Shown here in pieces: positions 7,878-15,540 of a stretch of DNA of 58,841 nucleotides (its first letter is position 1; every line of letters starts with the position of its first letter). Location of the stretch: assembly GCF_014836555.1 (NCBI RefSeq), contig NZ_JACSQQ010000025.1:1-58841 (forward strand), in the 5' to 3' direction. Under the pieces are notes generated by a model, which had not been told where the DNA came from, did not search any database, and saw only the letters and a program-made list of their open reading frames with translations. Origin of the DNA: Oerskovia rustica. Its GTDB lineage: Bacteria; Actinomycetota; Actinomycetes; Actinomycetales; Cellulomonadaceae. A program made the translations under genes and the position numbers.

Positions 7878-8918
7878 TCAGGCGGGCCTGACCGCAGCGA
7901 GCAGGACGCCTCGAGAACGGGTGTCCTGCTCGGCCAGGCTGCTCCGGAGGTCGGTCAGCCACGCGGGGTCGTCGGGGGAGTCGCCCGCGTCGAGCACCTC
8001 GTGCCCGTGCACGAGGGAGCGTGCGGAGACGTGCGTGCTGCTCAGGGACAGGACGTCGCGTTCGTCGTCGCCCAGCGGTCGCACCTGCTGGTATCCCTCG
8101 AGGAATGCGCTGAGAAGCGCGGGACGCTCCGGCTCGTCGAGCGTTCCGTGCGAGCCCACGAGGTCACGCACGGCGAAGGCGATGTCGAGCGCGTACGGTC
8201 CGATGCTCGTCTCGTCGACGTCGAAGGCCACGATGTGGCCGTCCTCGAACCGCAGGTTGTCCAGCTCGAAGTCTCCGTGCAGCACGCCGCCGGGCAGCCC
8301 GGCGGTGGCCAGGACCCACTCGGCGGAGAGCAGGACTGCCGCCTCGGCCAGGGCGGCGTCGCCGGCACCGGCCGCGATGTCCGCGAGGGTCGTGAACGCG
8401 TCGCCGCCGTTCCTCGGTCGGGCGTGCTCGGGGCGGGCGAGGCTCGCGACGAGCGGCGCGTGCGGGGCCGCGGCCAGGTGGAACCGGGCAAGGGCCGAGC
8501 CCCACGCCGTGGCCTGGGCGGTCGTGAGGTCGTCGGCGTCGAGCTCGGCGCCCGGCGCTCGGGGCACGACGACCGCGTGGACGTCCCCGTGCGGGGTGGG
8601 GATGGTCTCGACCAGCCTCCCGGCCAGGGACGGTAGCGGCACGACGACGCCGGCGTCCGCGCCGAGCGCTGCGAGCAGGTCGGCCGGGACCTCGAGCGAG
8701 GCTCGTGCTCTCAAGGTGGCTGGCACGAACCGCAGGTAGAGAACCCCTCGGGGGTCGGAGCCCGGGGGTACGACGAACACGTGCGACGCGCTCGACCGCC
8801 AGTACCTGGCCGAGCCGGGGGCGATGCCCCAACGGGTCGCGACGGCGTCGGCGACAGGGCTGCGCCACCCGTCGTCGACGGACTGGTGCATGGCGTGGAT
8901 CTCGGAGAGCGGGAGCAT
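7878..8918 (-). CDS. APH/choline kinase-like phosphotransferase
   Basis: About 346 residues from ATG 8918; the longer open frame runs back through the tRNA gene and cannot be the true start, and a start at MHQSV (8888) is also possible. The aminoglycoside phosphotransferase fold is shown by the catalytic motif HGDFELDN, with the expected Asp and Asn, followed by the metal-binding VAFDVDE segment. The N-terminal half resembles the small lobe (YLRFVPATLRA). Family members phosphorylate hydroxyls of small molecules such as aminoglycosides, choline or homoserine; the substrate here is not visible. There is no resistance gene context. Confidence 0.8.
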   Translation of the reverse strand: MLPLSEIHAMHQSVDDGWRSPVADAVATRWGIAPGSARYWRSSASHVFVVPPGSDPRGVLYLRFVPATLRARASLEVPADLLAALGADAGVVVPLPSLAGRLVETIPTPHGDVHAVVVPRAPGAELDADDLTTAQATAWGSALARFHLAAAPHAPLVASLARPEHARPRNGGDAFTTLADIAAGAGDAALAEAAVLLSAEWVLATAGLPGGVLHGDFELDNLRFEDGHIVAFDVDETSIGPYALDIAFAVRDLVGSHGTLDEPERPALLSAFLEGYQQVRPLGDDERDVLSLSSTHVSARSLVHGHEVLDAGDSPDDPAWLTDLRSSLAEQDTRSRGVLLAAVRPA

Positions 8919-9113
8919 GCCGAGATCCTGGAGGAACGCGCACCAGCGCCGCGAGGGAATATCGTCGTGGACGGAGCGCGGGCCACAGCTGCGTGCCCTA
9001 GGGAGAGCCTCGTTCACAGGACGACGGCCTCGAGCTTTCGGTGACCAGCCCTGATCTCGCCCCGGGGACGACGATGCAGGCCAGGCGCCAACGCGCTGAC
9101 CTGCATCTTGGGG

Positions 9114-9187
9114 TGCCCCGGGTGGGATTCGAACCCACACTGGATCGGGTTTGAGCCGAACGCCTCTGCCGGTTGGGCTACCGGGGC
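9114..9187 (-). tRNA. tRNA with CAA anticodon (Leu-like), short variable arm
   Basis: A 74-base cloverleaf reads on the minus strand: acceptor GCCCCGG/CCGGGGC, D-arm GCC/GGC with GG in the loop, anticodon stem TTCGG/CCGAT with a terminal T-T mismatch, loop CTCAAAC, T-arm GTGGG-TTCGAAT-CCCAC and discriminator A. The anticodon in register is CAA, which reads the Leu codon UUG. The variable region is only five bases (CCAGT), whereas leucine tRNAs are class II with a long variable arm. The 3' CCA is not encoded. It lies upstream of an ANTAR response regulator. Confidence 0.85.
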
Positions 9188-9303
9188 ACGGGCCGTCAGG
9201 GGATCACGAGGAGTCCGCTGCGGTGCGTGGACCATCGAACCACAGAACCGGGACGAAACGAGAATCACACCCCAGGTGCAGGGCGATCGAGGGGTTCTCC
9301 CAC

Positions 9304-9309
9304 TACGAT
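9304..9309 (+). promoter_or_regulatory. -10 element for leaderless response regulator mRNA
   Basis: TACGAT fits TANNNT and ends 7 bases before the GTG at 9317, the spacing expected when transcription begins at the start codon. Confidence 0.5.
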
Positions 9310-9316
9310 GAGGGAC

Positions 9317-10006
9317 GTGAGTGACGACAACGCGCAGCCCGATGCCACGGCACCGCTCGACCTGCCCCCCCTGATCCAGCCCGAACCGAGCGTTGAGCCC
9401 GAGGCCCCCGCTGCGCCGTCGGGCGGTCGCCCCGCCCGCCGTGCCGTCGTCGCGGAGGACGAGGCGCTGATCCGCATGGACGTCGTCGAGACGCTCCGCG
9501 AGGCGGGCTTCGACGTCGTCGGCGAGGCGGGCGACGGTGAGACCGCGGTCAAGCTCGCGCTGGAGCTCAAGCCCGACGTCGTCGTGATGGACGTCAAGAT
9601 GCCCGAGCTCGACGGCATCTCGGCGGCCGAGCGGATCGGCAAGGCGCACGTCGCCCCCGTGGTGCTCCTGACGGCGTTCTCGCAGACCGAGCTGGTCGAG
9701 CGTGCCCGCGACGCCGGCGCGATGGCGTACGTCGTCAAGCCCTTCAGCCCCGCCGACCTGCTGCCGGCCGTGGAGATCGCGATCTCCCGCTACTCGCAGA
9801 TCAGCGCGCTCGAGGCCGAGGTCGCGGACCTGGCCGAGCGGTTCGAGACCCGCAAGCGCGTCGACCGCGCCAAGGGCCTCCTCATGACCAAGATGGGCCT
9901 CTCCGAGCCCGAGTCCTTCCGCTGGATCCAGAAGACGTCCATGGACCGTCGCCTGACCATGCGAGAGGTCGCGGACGCCGTCATCGAGCAGGTCGGCGGC
10001 GCCTGA
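9317..10006 (+). CDS. pdtaR: ANTAR response regulator (PdtaR type)
   Basis: 229 residues. GTG 9317 is chosen because a -10 element sits 7 bases upstream and no usable ribosome site is present; ATG 9308 is an alternative. A Pro-rich N-terminal tail of about 45 residues precedes a receiver domain with the acidic pair in VVAEDEALIRMD, phospho-acceptor Asp in VVVMDVKMPELDG, the Thr in LLTAFSQ and the Lys in YVVKPFSP. A coiled helix leads to a C-terminal ANTAR domain (RAKGLLMTKMGLSEPESFRWIQKTSMDRRLTM). This is the widespread actinobacterial RNA-binding response regulator related to Mycobacterium PdtaR (Rv1626), which responds to the histidine kinase PdtaS. No partner kinase is in the window. A second ANTAR protein lies 1.6 kb away. 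Confidence 0.9.
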   Translation: MSDDNAQPDATAPLDLPPLIQPEPSVEPEAPAAPSGGRPARRAVVAEDEALIRMDVVETLREAGFDVVGEAGDGETAVKLALELKPDVVVMDVKMPELDGISAAERIGKAHVAPVVLLTAFSQTELVERARDAGAMAYVVKPFSPADLLPAVEIAISRYSQISALEAEVADLAERFETRKRVDRAKGLLMTKMGLSEPESFRWIQKTSMDRRLTMREVADAVIEQVGGA

Positions 10007-10047
10007 TCCGGTGCGGCACGGCGTGAATCGGGTCGTGAACAGCCTCT

Positions 10048-10076
10048 TTGTTCGGGACGCTCAAGAAGGCTATCGT
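10048..10076 (+). promoter_or_regulatory. Promoter upstream of the GNAT gene
   Basis: -35 TTGTTC (10048-10053) and -10 TATCGT (10071-10076) are separated by 17 bp. A DNA palindrome GGACA-GG-TGTCC (10080-10091) spans the expected start of transcription and could be an operator. Confidence 0.55.
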
Positions 10077-10225
10077 CATGGACAGGTGTCCAGGACGACG
10101 AGTTCGACGATCCGGACTCCCACGAAGCATCAGTCGATCGATGACCGGGGGCGCTCGTCGGTGGCAGATAGCTCTGCTGCCGCCGGGGTGCTCCGCGGTC
10201 GGAGGATCCTACGAGGAGGTTCCAC

Positions 10226-10894
10226 GTGCGTGCAGCAGTAGTGGTCAGGCCTGCGGTCGGCGACGACCTCCCTGGTGTCGCTGCACTCTGTGCCGAGGCG
10301 CGCCGCGAGTCCGCGGCCGGCCCTCAGGTCTGCCTCTCGGACGAGTCCAAGCTGGTCCGCCAGCTCCGGGTCCTCCTGTCGGTCCCCGGCGGTACGGCGC
10401 TCGTCGCCTTCCACGACGACGTCCCGGTCGGCTTCCTCCTCGCCCGTGTGCTCGACCCGCACCTCTTCAACGACGAGCCGAGCCTGTACATCGAGGCGCT
10501 CTACGTGTCGCAGGACGCACGGCGCCGCGGGGTGGGGCACGCACTGCTCACGGCGACCGCCGACCTCGCGGCCGAGCACGGCGCGATCGACGTCTTCTCG
10601 GTACCGATCCCGGGCTCCCGGGGCGTGCAGCGCTTCCTCGCGCGGCTCGGCTTCGCGCCGGCCGCCGGGCACCGCGTCGTCTCGACGTCGGTGCTCCAGC
10701 GCCGTCTCGCCGCTGACTCGGGAACCCTGCGTCGGGGCGCCCGCAGCCTGGAGGACCTCATCGCGCGCCGCCGCAAGGCGCGGACCGACGGTCAGACGGG
10801 TCCCGTCGACCTCCGGGCCTTCCAGGACGACTACCGTCGCGAGGCTGCCGCCGGTCTCGACGTTCCGCTCGTGAGCGAGCCCGCGGTCCGCTGA
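10226..10894 (+). CDS. GNAT family N-acetyltransferase
   Basis: 222 residues from GTG 10226, with a strong AGGAGG site at 10214-10219. The first 150 residues form a GNAT fold: beta4 IEALYVSQDARRRGVGHALL carries the acetyl-CoA pyrophosphate-binding R-R-G-V-G segment, and the later strand holds FLARLGFAPA. The final 60 or so residues are a charged extension beyond the usual domain (SLEDLIARRRKAR). The substrate is unknown. The gene stands alone between the ANTAR regulator and a terminator and has its own promoter with a 5' leader of about 140 bases. Confidence 0.8.
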   Translation: MRAAVVVRPAVGDDLPGVAALCAEARRESAAGPQVCLSDESKLVRQLRVLLSVPGGTALVAFHDDVPVGFLLARVLDPHLFNDEPSLYIEALYVSQDARRRGVGHALLTATADLAAEHGAIDVFSVPIPGSRGVQRFLARLGFAPAAGHRVVSTSVLQRRLAADSGTLRRGARSLEDLIARRRKARTDGQTGPVDLRAFQDDYRREAAAGLDVPLVSEPAVR

Positions 10895-10905
10895 CCCCGA
10901 TCCAC

Positions 10906-10944
10906 GCGAAGGGCCCGGCTCGTCCTACGAGCCCGGCCCTTCGC
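10906..10944 (+). terminator. Terminator after the GNAT gene
   Basis: Eighteen-base arms (10906-10923 and 10927-10944) with one mismatch and a tight loop, 11 bases after the stop codon. Confidence 0.75.
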
Positions 10945-11002
10945 CGTCGGGGCGTCGCCGGCGCAGGAGAGACCCCAGGCCGCTGAGCGTCCGTGAGGAG
11001 GC

Positions 11003-11449
11003 TCAGCGCCCGTCGAGCACCATGCACGTCAGGCGTGCGGTGCACACGCGGCGGTCCTCGTCGTCGACGACGACGATCTCGTAGCTCGCCGTGGTGCGCC
11101 CGAGATGGAGCGCGGTCGCGACGCCGTGCACCGCGCCCGAACGCACCCCGCGGTGGTGTGTGGCGTTGATCTCGATACCCACGGCCGCGCGGCCCTCGCC
11201 CGCATGGATCTGGGCCGCGATCGAGCCCAGCGTCTCGGCGAGCACGACCGACGCGCCGCCGTGCAGCAGCCCCGCGGGCTGGGTGTTCCCGGCGACCGGC
11301 ATGCTGCCGGTCACGCGGTGGGGGGCGACGTCGTCGAGCGTGATGCCCATGCGCTCGATGAGGGTGCCCACGGTGCTCGCACGCAGCGCCTCGAGCGCCG
11401 CGTCGTCGGGGGAGGTGGTCGGGCTCTCGGCTCCGTACGTGTCAGTCAT
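11003..11449 (-). CDS. PaaI-type hotdog thioesterase
   Basis: 148 residues from ATG 11449. The hotdog fold is shown by the segment LLHGGASVVLAETLGS, whose His-Gly-Gly and acidic residue fit the active site of the PaaI/ComA group, and by INATHHRGVRSGAV followed by strand-like residues. Members hydrolyse aromatic or other acyl-CoA thioesters in the cytoplasm; the exact substrate is not visible. The gene is divergent from polA, with the two starts only 19 bases apart, so their promoters must overlap. Confidence 0.85.
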   Translation of the reverse strand: MTDTYGAESPTTSPDDAALEALRASTVGTLIERMGITLDDVAPHRVTGSMPVAGNTQPAGLLHGGASVVLAETLGSIAAQIHAGEGRAAVGIEINATHHRGVRSGAVHGVATALHLGRTTASYEIVVVDDEDRRVCTARLTCMVLDGR

Positions 11450-11455
11450 AGCGGA

Positions 11456-11461
11456 TAGGTT
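11456..11461 (+). promoter_or_regulatory. -10 element for leaderless polA
   Basis: TAGGTT fits TANNNT and ends 7 bases before the polA GTG. No ribosome site is present between it and the start. Confidence 0.5.
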
Positions 11462-11468
11462 TGCACTC

Positions 11469-14147
11469 GTGACCACCACTGCGCGACCTCGCCTCCTGCT
11501 GATCGACGGACACTCGATGGCCTACCGGGCCTACTTCGCCCTGCCGGTCGAGAAGTTCTCGACGACCACCGGTCAGTCGACGAACGCCGTCTACGGGTTC
11601 GTCTCGATGCTGACGAACCTGCTGCGCGACGAGAAGCCGACGCACGTCGCGGTCGCGTTCGACGCGGGGCGCGCGTCGTTCCGCACCGAGGTCCTGCCGA
11701 CGTACAAGGGCACGCGCGACGCCAGCCCCGAGCCCTTCAAGGGCCAGGTCCCGCTCATCAAGGACATCCTCGAGACGCTCAACATCCCCGTCCTGCAGAA
11801 GGAGAACTTCGAGGCGGACGACATCTTCGCGACCCTCGCGACGCAGGCCGCGGCCGTGGGCATGGAGGTCCTGATCTGCTCGGGGGACCGCGACTCGTTC
11901 CAGCTCGTCCGGGACGACGTCACGGTGCTCTACCCGAAGGTCGGTGTCTCGACGCTTGCGCGCATGACGCCGGACGCGGTGCTCGAGAAGTACGGCGTCC
12001 CGCCCGAGCGCTACCCGGACCTCGCGGCCCTGGTGGGGGAGACGAGCGACAACCTGCCGGGCATCCCGGGCGTGGGCCCCAAGACGGCCGCCAAGTGGAT
12101 CAACGCGTACGACGGCCTGGACGGCGTGCTGGCCTCGGCCGACAAGATCACGGGCAAGGCGGGGGAGAACCTGCGGGCCAATCTCGACCAGGTGCGCCTG
12201 AACCGGCAGCTCAACGCCCTGCTGACGGACATGGAGCTCCCGCTCGGCCCGGACGACCTGCTGGCCCAGCCGTGGGACCGCGAGGCCATGCACCGTGTGT
12301 TCGACGCCCTGGAGTTCACGGCCCTGCGCGAGCGCTTGTTCGCGCTCGCCCCGGAGGGGGAGGAGGACGTCGAGGAGGGCTTCGACGTCTCGCTCGCGAC
12401 GCTCGGGCAGGGCGAGCTCGGCGGCTGGCTCACGGCCCGTAAGGAGCGCCCCGTGGGCCTCGTGGTCGCGGGCAAGGCCGCCCCGGTCGGCGGTGACGCG
12501 TGGTCGCTCGCGGTGGCGGACGACGGCGCCGCGGCCGTCGCCGTGGACCTCGCCGACGTCGCGGTCGTCGACGAGCAGGCCTTGTCGGCGTGGCTCGCGG
12601 ACGCCGACGCACCCAAGGTGGTCCACGGCGCCAAGGCGACCTGGCACGAGCTCGCCGCTCGCGGCTTCGACCTGCAGGGGGTCGTGTTCGACACCGAGCT
12701 GGCGGCCTACCTGTGCCACCCCGACCAGCGCGGCTACGACCTGGGGGACCTCGCGATCCGGCACCTCAAGCGTGAGCTGCGCGTCGAGGAGGTCGACGAG
12801 CCCCAGGGGGCGCTCGACCTGTCGCTCGACGGCTCGGGCGAGGACAAGCGGGACGCCGTGCGGGCCACCGGCGTCCTCGACCTCTCGGAGGTGCTGGTGG
12901 GGGAGCTGCGCGACCGGGGCGCGGACCACCTGCTCAAGGACCTCGAGCTCCCGCTCGTCGACGTGCTCGCCCGCATGGAGGCGCGCGGCATCGCCGCGGA
13001 CGTCGAGTACCTCACCGAGCTCGAGAAGCACTTCGGCGAGCTCGTGGCGGCCGCCGCCTCCGAGGCCTACGACGTGATCGGCCGCGAGGTGAACCTGGGC
13101 TCGCCCAAGCAGCTCCAGGAGGTCCTGTTCGACCAGCTGGGCATGCCCAAGACCAAGAAGATCAAGACCGGCTACACCACGGACGCCGCGGCCCTGGCGG
13201 ACCTGTTCGCCAAGACCGGCCACCCGTTCCTCGAGCACCTGCTCGCGCACCGCGACGCCACGCGCCTGCGCCAGACGGTCGAGGGCCTGCTCAAGTCGGT
13301 CGCACCTGACGGACGCATCCACACGACGTTCCAGCAGACCATCGCGGCGACGGGGCGGCTGAGCTCGACCGACCCGAACCTGCAGAACATCCCCATCCGC
13401 ACCGAGGCCGGCCGACGGATCCGCCGGGCGTTCGTGGTCGGCGAGGGCTACGAGACGCTGCTGACGGCGGACTACAGCCAGATCGAGATGCGCATCATGG
13501 CGCACCTGTCGGGCGACGAAGGGCTCATCGAGGCGTTCCGCTCGGGCGAGGACCTGCACAGCTACGTGGGCTCGCGCGTGTTCGACGTCCCCACGGACCA
13601 GGTCACCCCGGCCATGCGCTCCAAGATCAAGGCCATGTCCTACGGCCTGGCGTACGGCCTGTCCTCGTTCGGCCTCTCGCAGCAGCTCAACATCTCCGTC
13701 GGGGAGGCAGCGGGCCTCATGGAGGACTACTTCAAGCGTTTCGGCGGCGTGCGCGACTACCTCACGGGAGTCGTCGACGAAGCCAGGGTCACGGGCTACA
13801 CCGCGACGATCCTGGGTCGTCGGCGCTACCTGCCCGACCTCACGAGCGACAACCGCCAGCGCCGCGACATGGCCGAGCGCATGGCGCTCAACGCCCCCAT
13901 CCAGGGCAGCGCGGCCGACATCATCAAGGTCGCCATGCTGGGGGTCCAGCGCGCGCTCGACGAGCAGGACCTGCGCTCGCGCCTGCTCCTCCAGGTGCAC
14001 GACGAGCTCGTGGTCGAGGTCGCCCCGGGAGAGCGGGACGCCGTCGAGGAGCTCCTGCGCCGTGAGATGGGCGCCGCAGCCGAGCTCTCCGTGCCCCTGG
14101 ACGTCTCGGTGGGGGCAGGACGCACCTGGCACGACGCGGGCCACTGA
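11469..14147 (+). CDS. polA: DNA polymerase I
   Basis: 892 residues from GTG 11469, a normal length. Residues 1-290 are the 5'-3' exonuclease domain (LLLIDGHSMAYRAYF, VAFDAGRASFRTE, GDRDSFQL). Residues about 310-490 are a 3'-5' exonuclease-like domain in which the D-x-E metal-binding motif is absent, so proofreading is probably lost, as in many actinobacterial Pol I enzymes. The polymerase domain has motif A with Asp668 (DYSQIEMR), the O-helix region (SKIKAMSYGLAYGL) and motif C with Asp845 (VHDEL). It fills gaps in excision repair and removes Okazaki primers. A hairpin ends the unit. Confidence 0.97.
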   Translation: MTTTARPRLLLIDGHSMAYRAYFALPVEKFSTTTGQSTNAVYGFVSMLTNLLRDEKPTHVAVAFDAGRASFRTEVLPTYKGTRDASPEPFKGQVPLIKDILETLNIPVLQKENFEADDIFATLATQAAAVGMEVLICSGDRDSFQLVRDDVTVLYPKVGVSTLARMTPDAVLEKYGVPPERYPDLAALVGETSDNLPGIPGVGPKTAAKWINAYDGLDGVLASADKITGKAGENLRANLDQVRLNRQLNALLTDMELPLGPDDLLAQPWDREAMHRVFDALEFTALRERLFALAPEGEEDVEEGFDVSLATLGQGELGGWLTARKERPVGLVVAGKAAPVGGDAWSLAVADDGAAAVAVDLADVAVVDEQALSAWLADADAPKVVHGAKATWHELAARGFDLQGVVFDTELAAYLCHPDQRGYDLGDLAIRHLKRELRVEEVDEPQGALDLSLDGSGEDKRDAVRATGVLDLSEVLVGELRDRGADHLLKDLELPLVDVLARMEARGIAADVEYLTELEKHFGELVAAAASEAYDVIGREVNLGSPKQLQEVLFDQLGMPKTKKIKTGYTTDAAALADLFAKTGHPFLEHLLAHRDATRLRQTVEGLLKSVAPDGRIHTTFQQTIAATGRLSSTDPNLQNIPIRTEAGRRIRRAFVVGEGYETLLTADYSQIEMRIMAHLSGDEGLIEAFRSGEDLHSYVGSRVFDVPTDQVTPAMRSKIKAMSYGLAYGLSSFGLSQQLNISVGEAAGLMEDYFKRFGGVRDYLTGVVDEARVTGYTATILGRRRYLPDLTSDNRQRRDMAERMALNAPIQGSAADIIKVAMLGVQRALDEQDLRSRLLLQVHDELVVEVAPGERDAVEELLRREMGAAAELSVPLDVSVGAGRTWHDAGH

Positions 14148-14160
14148 GTCACGGCCAGTT

Positions 14161-14190
14161 GCCGGGCGGGTGCGCGAGCCCCCGCCCGGC
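14161..14190 (+). terminator. Terminator after polA
   Basis: Perfect 10-bp arms GCCGGGCGGG (14161-14170) and CCCGCCCGGC (14181-14190), between polA and a convergent gene. Confidence 0.75.
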
Positions 14191-14203
14191 GCCCGGTCGA
14201 TGC

Positions 14204-14434
14204 TCATGACCGGACGAAGCGCGATCCGCCGTACTTCTTGTGGACGGCCTGGCGGCTGACCCCGAGGATCGTCGCGATCGCGGCCCAGGAGATGCCCCGG
14301 GAACGTGCGCGCCGGACCACGAGCGCCTCGCGCCGGTCGGCCTCGTGCCGCAGGTCGCGGAGGGCCGCGAGGGCGTGCAGCGGGTCGTCGTCGTCGGCCG
14401 CGCGGACGAGTGTCGTCATGTCGGGCTCCTTCAT
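14204..14434 (-). CDS. Small helix-turn-helix protein
   Basis: 76 residues from ATG 14434 (GGAGGAC upstream); a start at ATG 14419 with its own AGGAG site is equally possible and gives 71 residues. The C-terminal half is a helix-turn-helix (ISWAAIATILGVSRQAVHKKYG) of the kind found in short actinobacterial DNA-binding proteins. The N-terminal part is acidic then Arg-rich. Its promoter carries a perfect palindrome between -10 and start region, which suggests autoregulation. I cannot name the regulon. Confidence 0.8.
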   Translation of the reverse strand: MKEPDMTTLVRAADDDDPLHALAALRDLRHEADRREALVVRRARSRGISWAAIATILGVSRQAVHKKYGGSRFVRS

Positions 14435-14469
14435 CGGGTGTCCTCCGGTCGGGTGGTACGCGCCACCCT

Positions 14470-14485
14470 GTCAACATAAGTTGAC
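14470..14485. promoter_or_regulatory. Palindromic operator at the small HTH gene promoter
   Basis: GTCAAC-ATAA-GTTGAC is a perfect inverted repeat overlapping the -10 element. A third half-site, TGTCAAC, lies at 14497-14503 in the -35 region, and a separate inverted repeat GGTGA-CAT-TCACC lies at 14508-14520. The layout suits repression by a dimer, probably the HTH product itself. Confidence 0.6.
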
Positions 14486-14502
14486 GCCTCCACGAGTGTC
14501 AA
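14473..14502 (-). promoter_or_regulatory. Promoter of the small HTH gene
   Basis: On the minus strand, a consensus -35 TTGACA (14502-14497) and -10 TATGTT (14478-14473) are separated by 18 bp. It is the closest match to the sigma-70 consensus in the window. Confidence 0.7.
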
Positions 14503-14599
14503 CCCATGGTGACATTCACCGTGCCGGGCGTGAGCAGCGCGCGCCGACGCCCGCCGCGGGCGTCCGCGCCGTCGACCAGGGACGGGCGGCCCGGTGGCC

Positions 14600-15409
14600 T
14601 CAGGACGCCCGGCGCGTCCGGAAGATCGCCGTGCCCGGCAGGTACGCGCCCCGGACCGGCCCCCATCCGCCCCAGACCTCCTGGTTGTCGACGGGCCACT
14701 CGGGCTCGACCACGTCCTCGACCACGAGACCGGCGCCCACGACCTCGCGCACATGGTCGCCGAACGTGCGGTGGTACTCGGCGTAGGTCACGCGTCCGGC
14801 CGTGTCGGTCTCGACGTAGGGGCGCCGGTCGAAGTACGAGCGGTTCGCCGTGAGCCCGTGCTCGCTCGGGTCGTCGGGGAACGCCCAGCGCGAGGGGTGC
14901 GTCACCGAGAACACCCATGCCCCGCCGGGGCGCAGGACGCGAGCGGCCTCCCGGTGGATCGCCGCGGCGTCGGGCACGAAGGGGATGGCGCCGAACGACG
15001 TGAACGCGACGTCGAAGCTCCCGTCGGCGAACGGGAGCCTGCGCGCGTCGGCCTGGACGAGCGGCACGGCGACGCCCGTCGCGGCGTTGAGCCGCGCCCC
15101 CGTGGCGAGCATGCCGCCCGACACGTCGGTCGCGACCACCTCGACGCCGCGCGACGCGAGCCAGCGCGAGCACTGTGCCGCGCCGGCGCCGACCTCGAGC
15201 ACGCGGCGGCCGTCGAGGTCGCCCAGCAGGTGCGCCTCGGACTCGCGCAGCCCCTCGGGGCACCAGCAGAAGTCGACCGCGCCGAGGAAGTCCCCGTGCT
15301 CGTCGAGGTACTCCTCGGCGTTGGCGTCCCACCACGTGCGGCTCGCGGCCCCACCCTGCTCAGCGGGCACGTCGCGGTACCCGACCGACCCGATCGTCTC
15401 ATCCGTCAT
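14600..15409 (-). CDS. Class I SAM-dependent methyltransferase
   Basis: 269 residues from ATG 15409. The Rossmann methyltransferase motifs are clear: motif I VLEVGAGAAQCSRWL near residue 70, the acidic motif II end in VVATDVS, motif III with QADARRLPFADGSFDVAF, and ARVLRPGGAWVFS. The C-terminal part has aromatic residues typical of small-molecule methyltransferases of the UbiE/type 11 group. The substrate is unknown. It is divergent from pfkA. Confidence 0.85.
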   Translation of the reverse strand: MTDETIGSVGYRDVPAEQGGAASRTWWDANAEEYLDEHGDFLGAVDFCWCPEGLRESEAHLLGDLDGRRVLEVGAGAAQCSRWLASRGVEVVATDVSGGMLATGARLNAATGVAVPLVQADARRLPFADGSFDVAFTSFGAIPFVPDAAAIHREAARVLRPGGAWVFSVTHPSRWAFPDDPSEHGLTANRSYFDRRPYVETDTAGRVTYAEYHRTFGDHVREVVGAGLVVEDVVEPEWPVDNQEVWGGWGPVRGAYLPGTAIFRTRRAS

Positions 15410-15463
15410 GCATCCATCGTCTCGCGAGGAGGGTCGTTCCGCGGTATCGCCCCAGGTGATCGA

Positions 15464-15469
15464 TAGGGT
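15464..15469 (+). promoter_or_regulatory. Putative -10 element of pfkA
   Basis: TAGGGT fits TANNNT and would give a 5' leader of about 65 bases before the TTG start of pfkA. No clear -35 is seen. Confidence 0.35.
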
Positions 15470-15540
15470 GGGGGCTGGTCGGTCGAGCGATGGCGCTGGT
15501 CCGCCTTCCGACGATCACTCATCACGAGACGAGGTTCGAG

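Noticed and set aside
10083-10225. ANTAR-type paired hexaloop hairpins in the GNAT leader
   Set aside because: One possible stem (near 10101-10120) has a loop without the expected A at position 1 and G at position 4 pattern, and no second matching hairpin was found.
11442-14477. A 1011-codon minus-strand frame opposite polA
   Set aside because: polA is certain on the plus strand; the minus frame is low-complexity and has no recognisable domain. The same holds for the large frames opposite rpsA, uvrB, uvrA, uvrC, gap and tkt.
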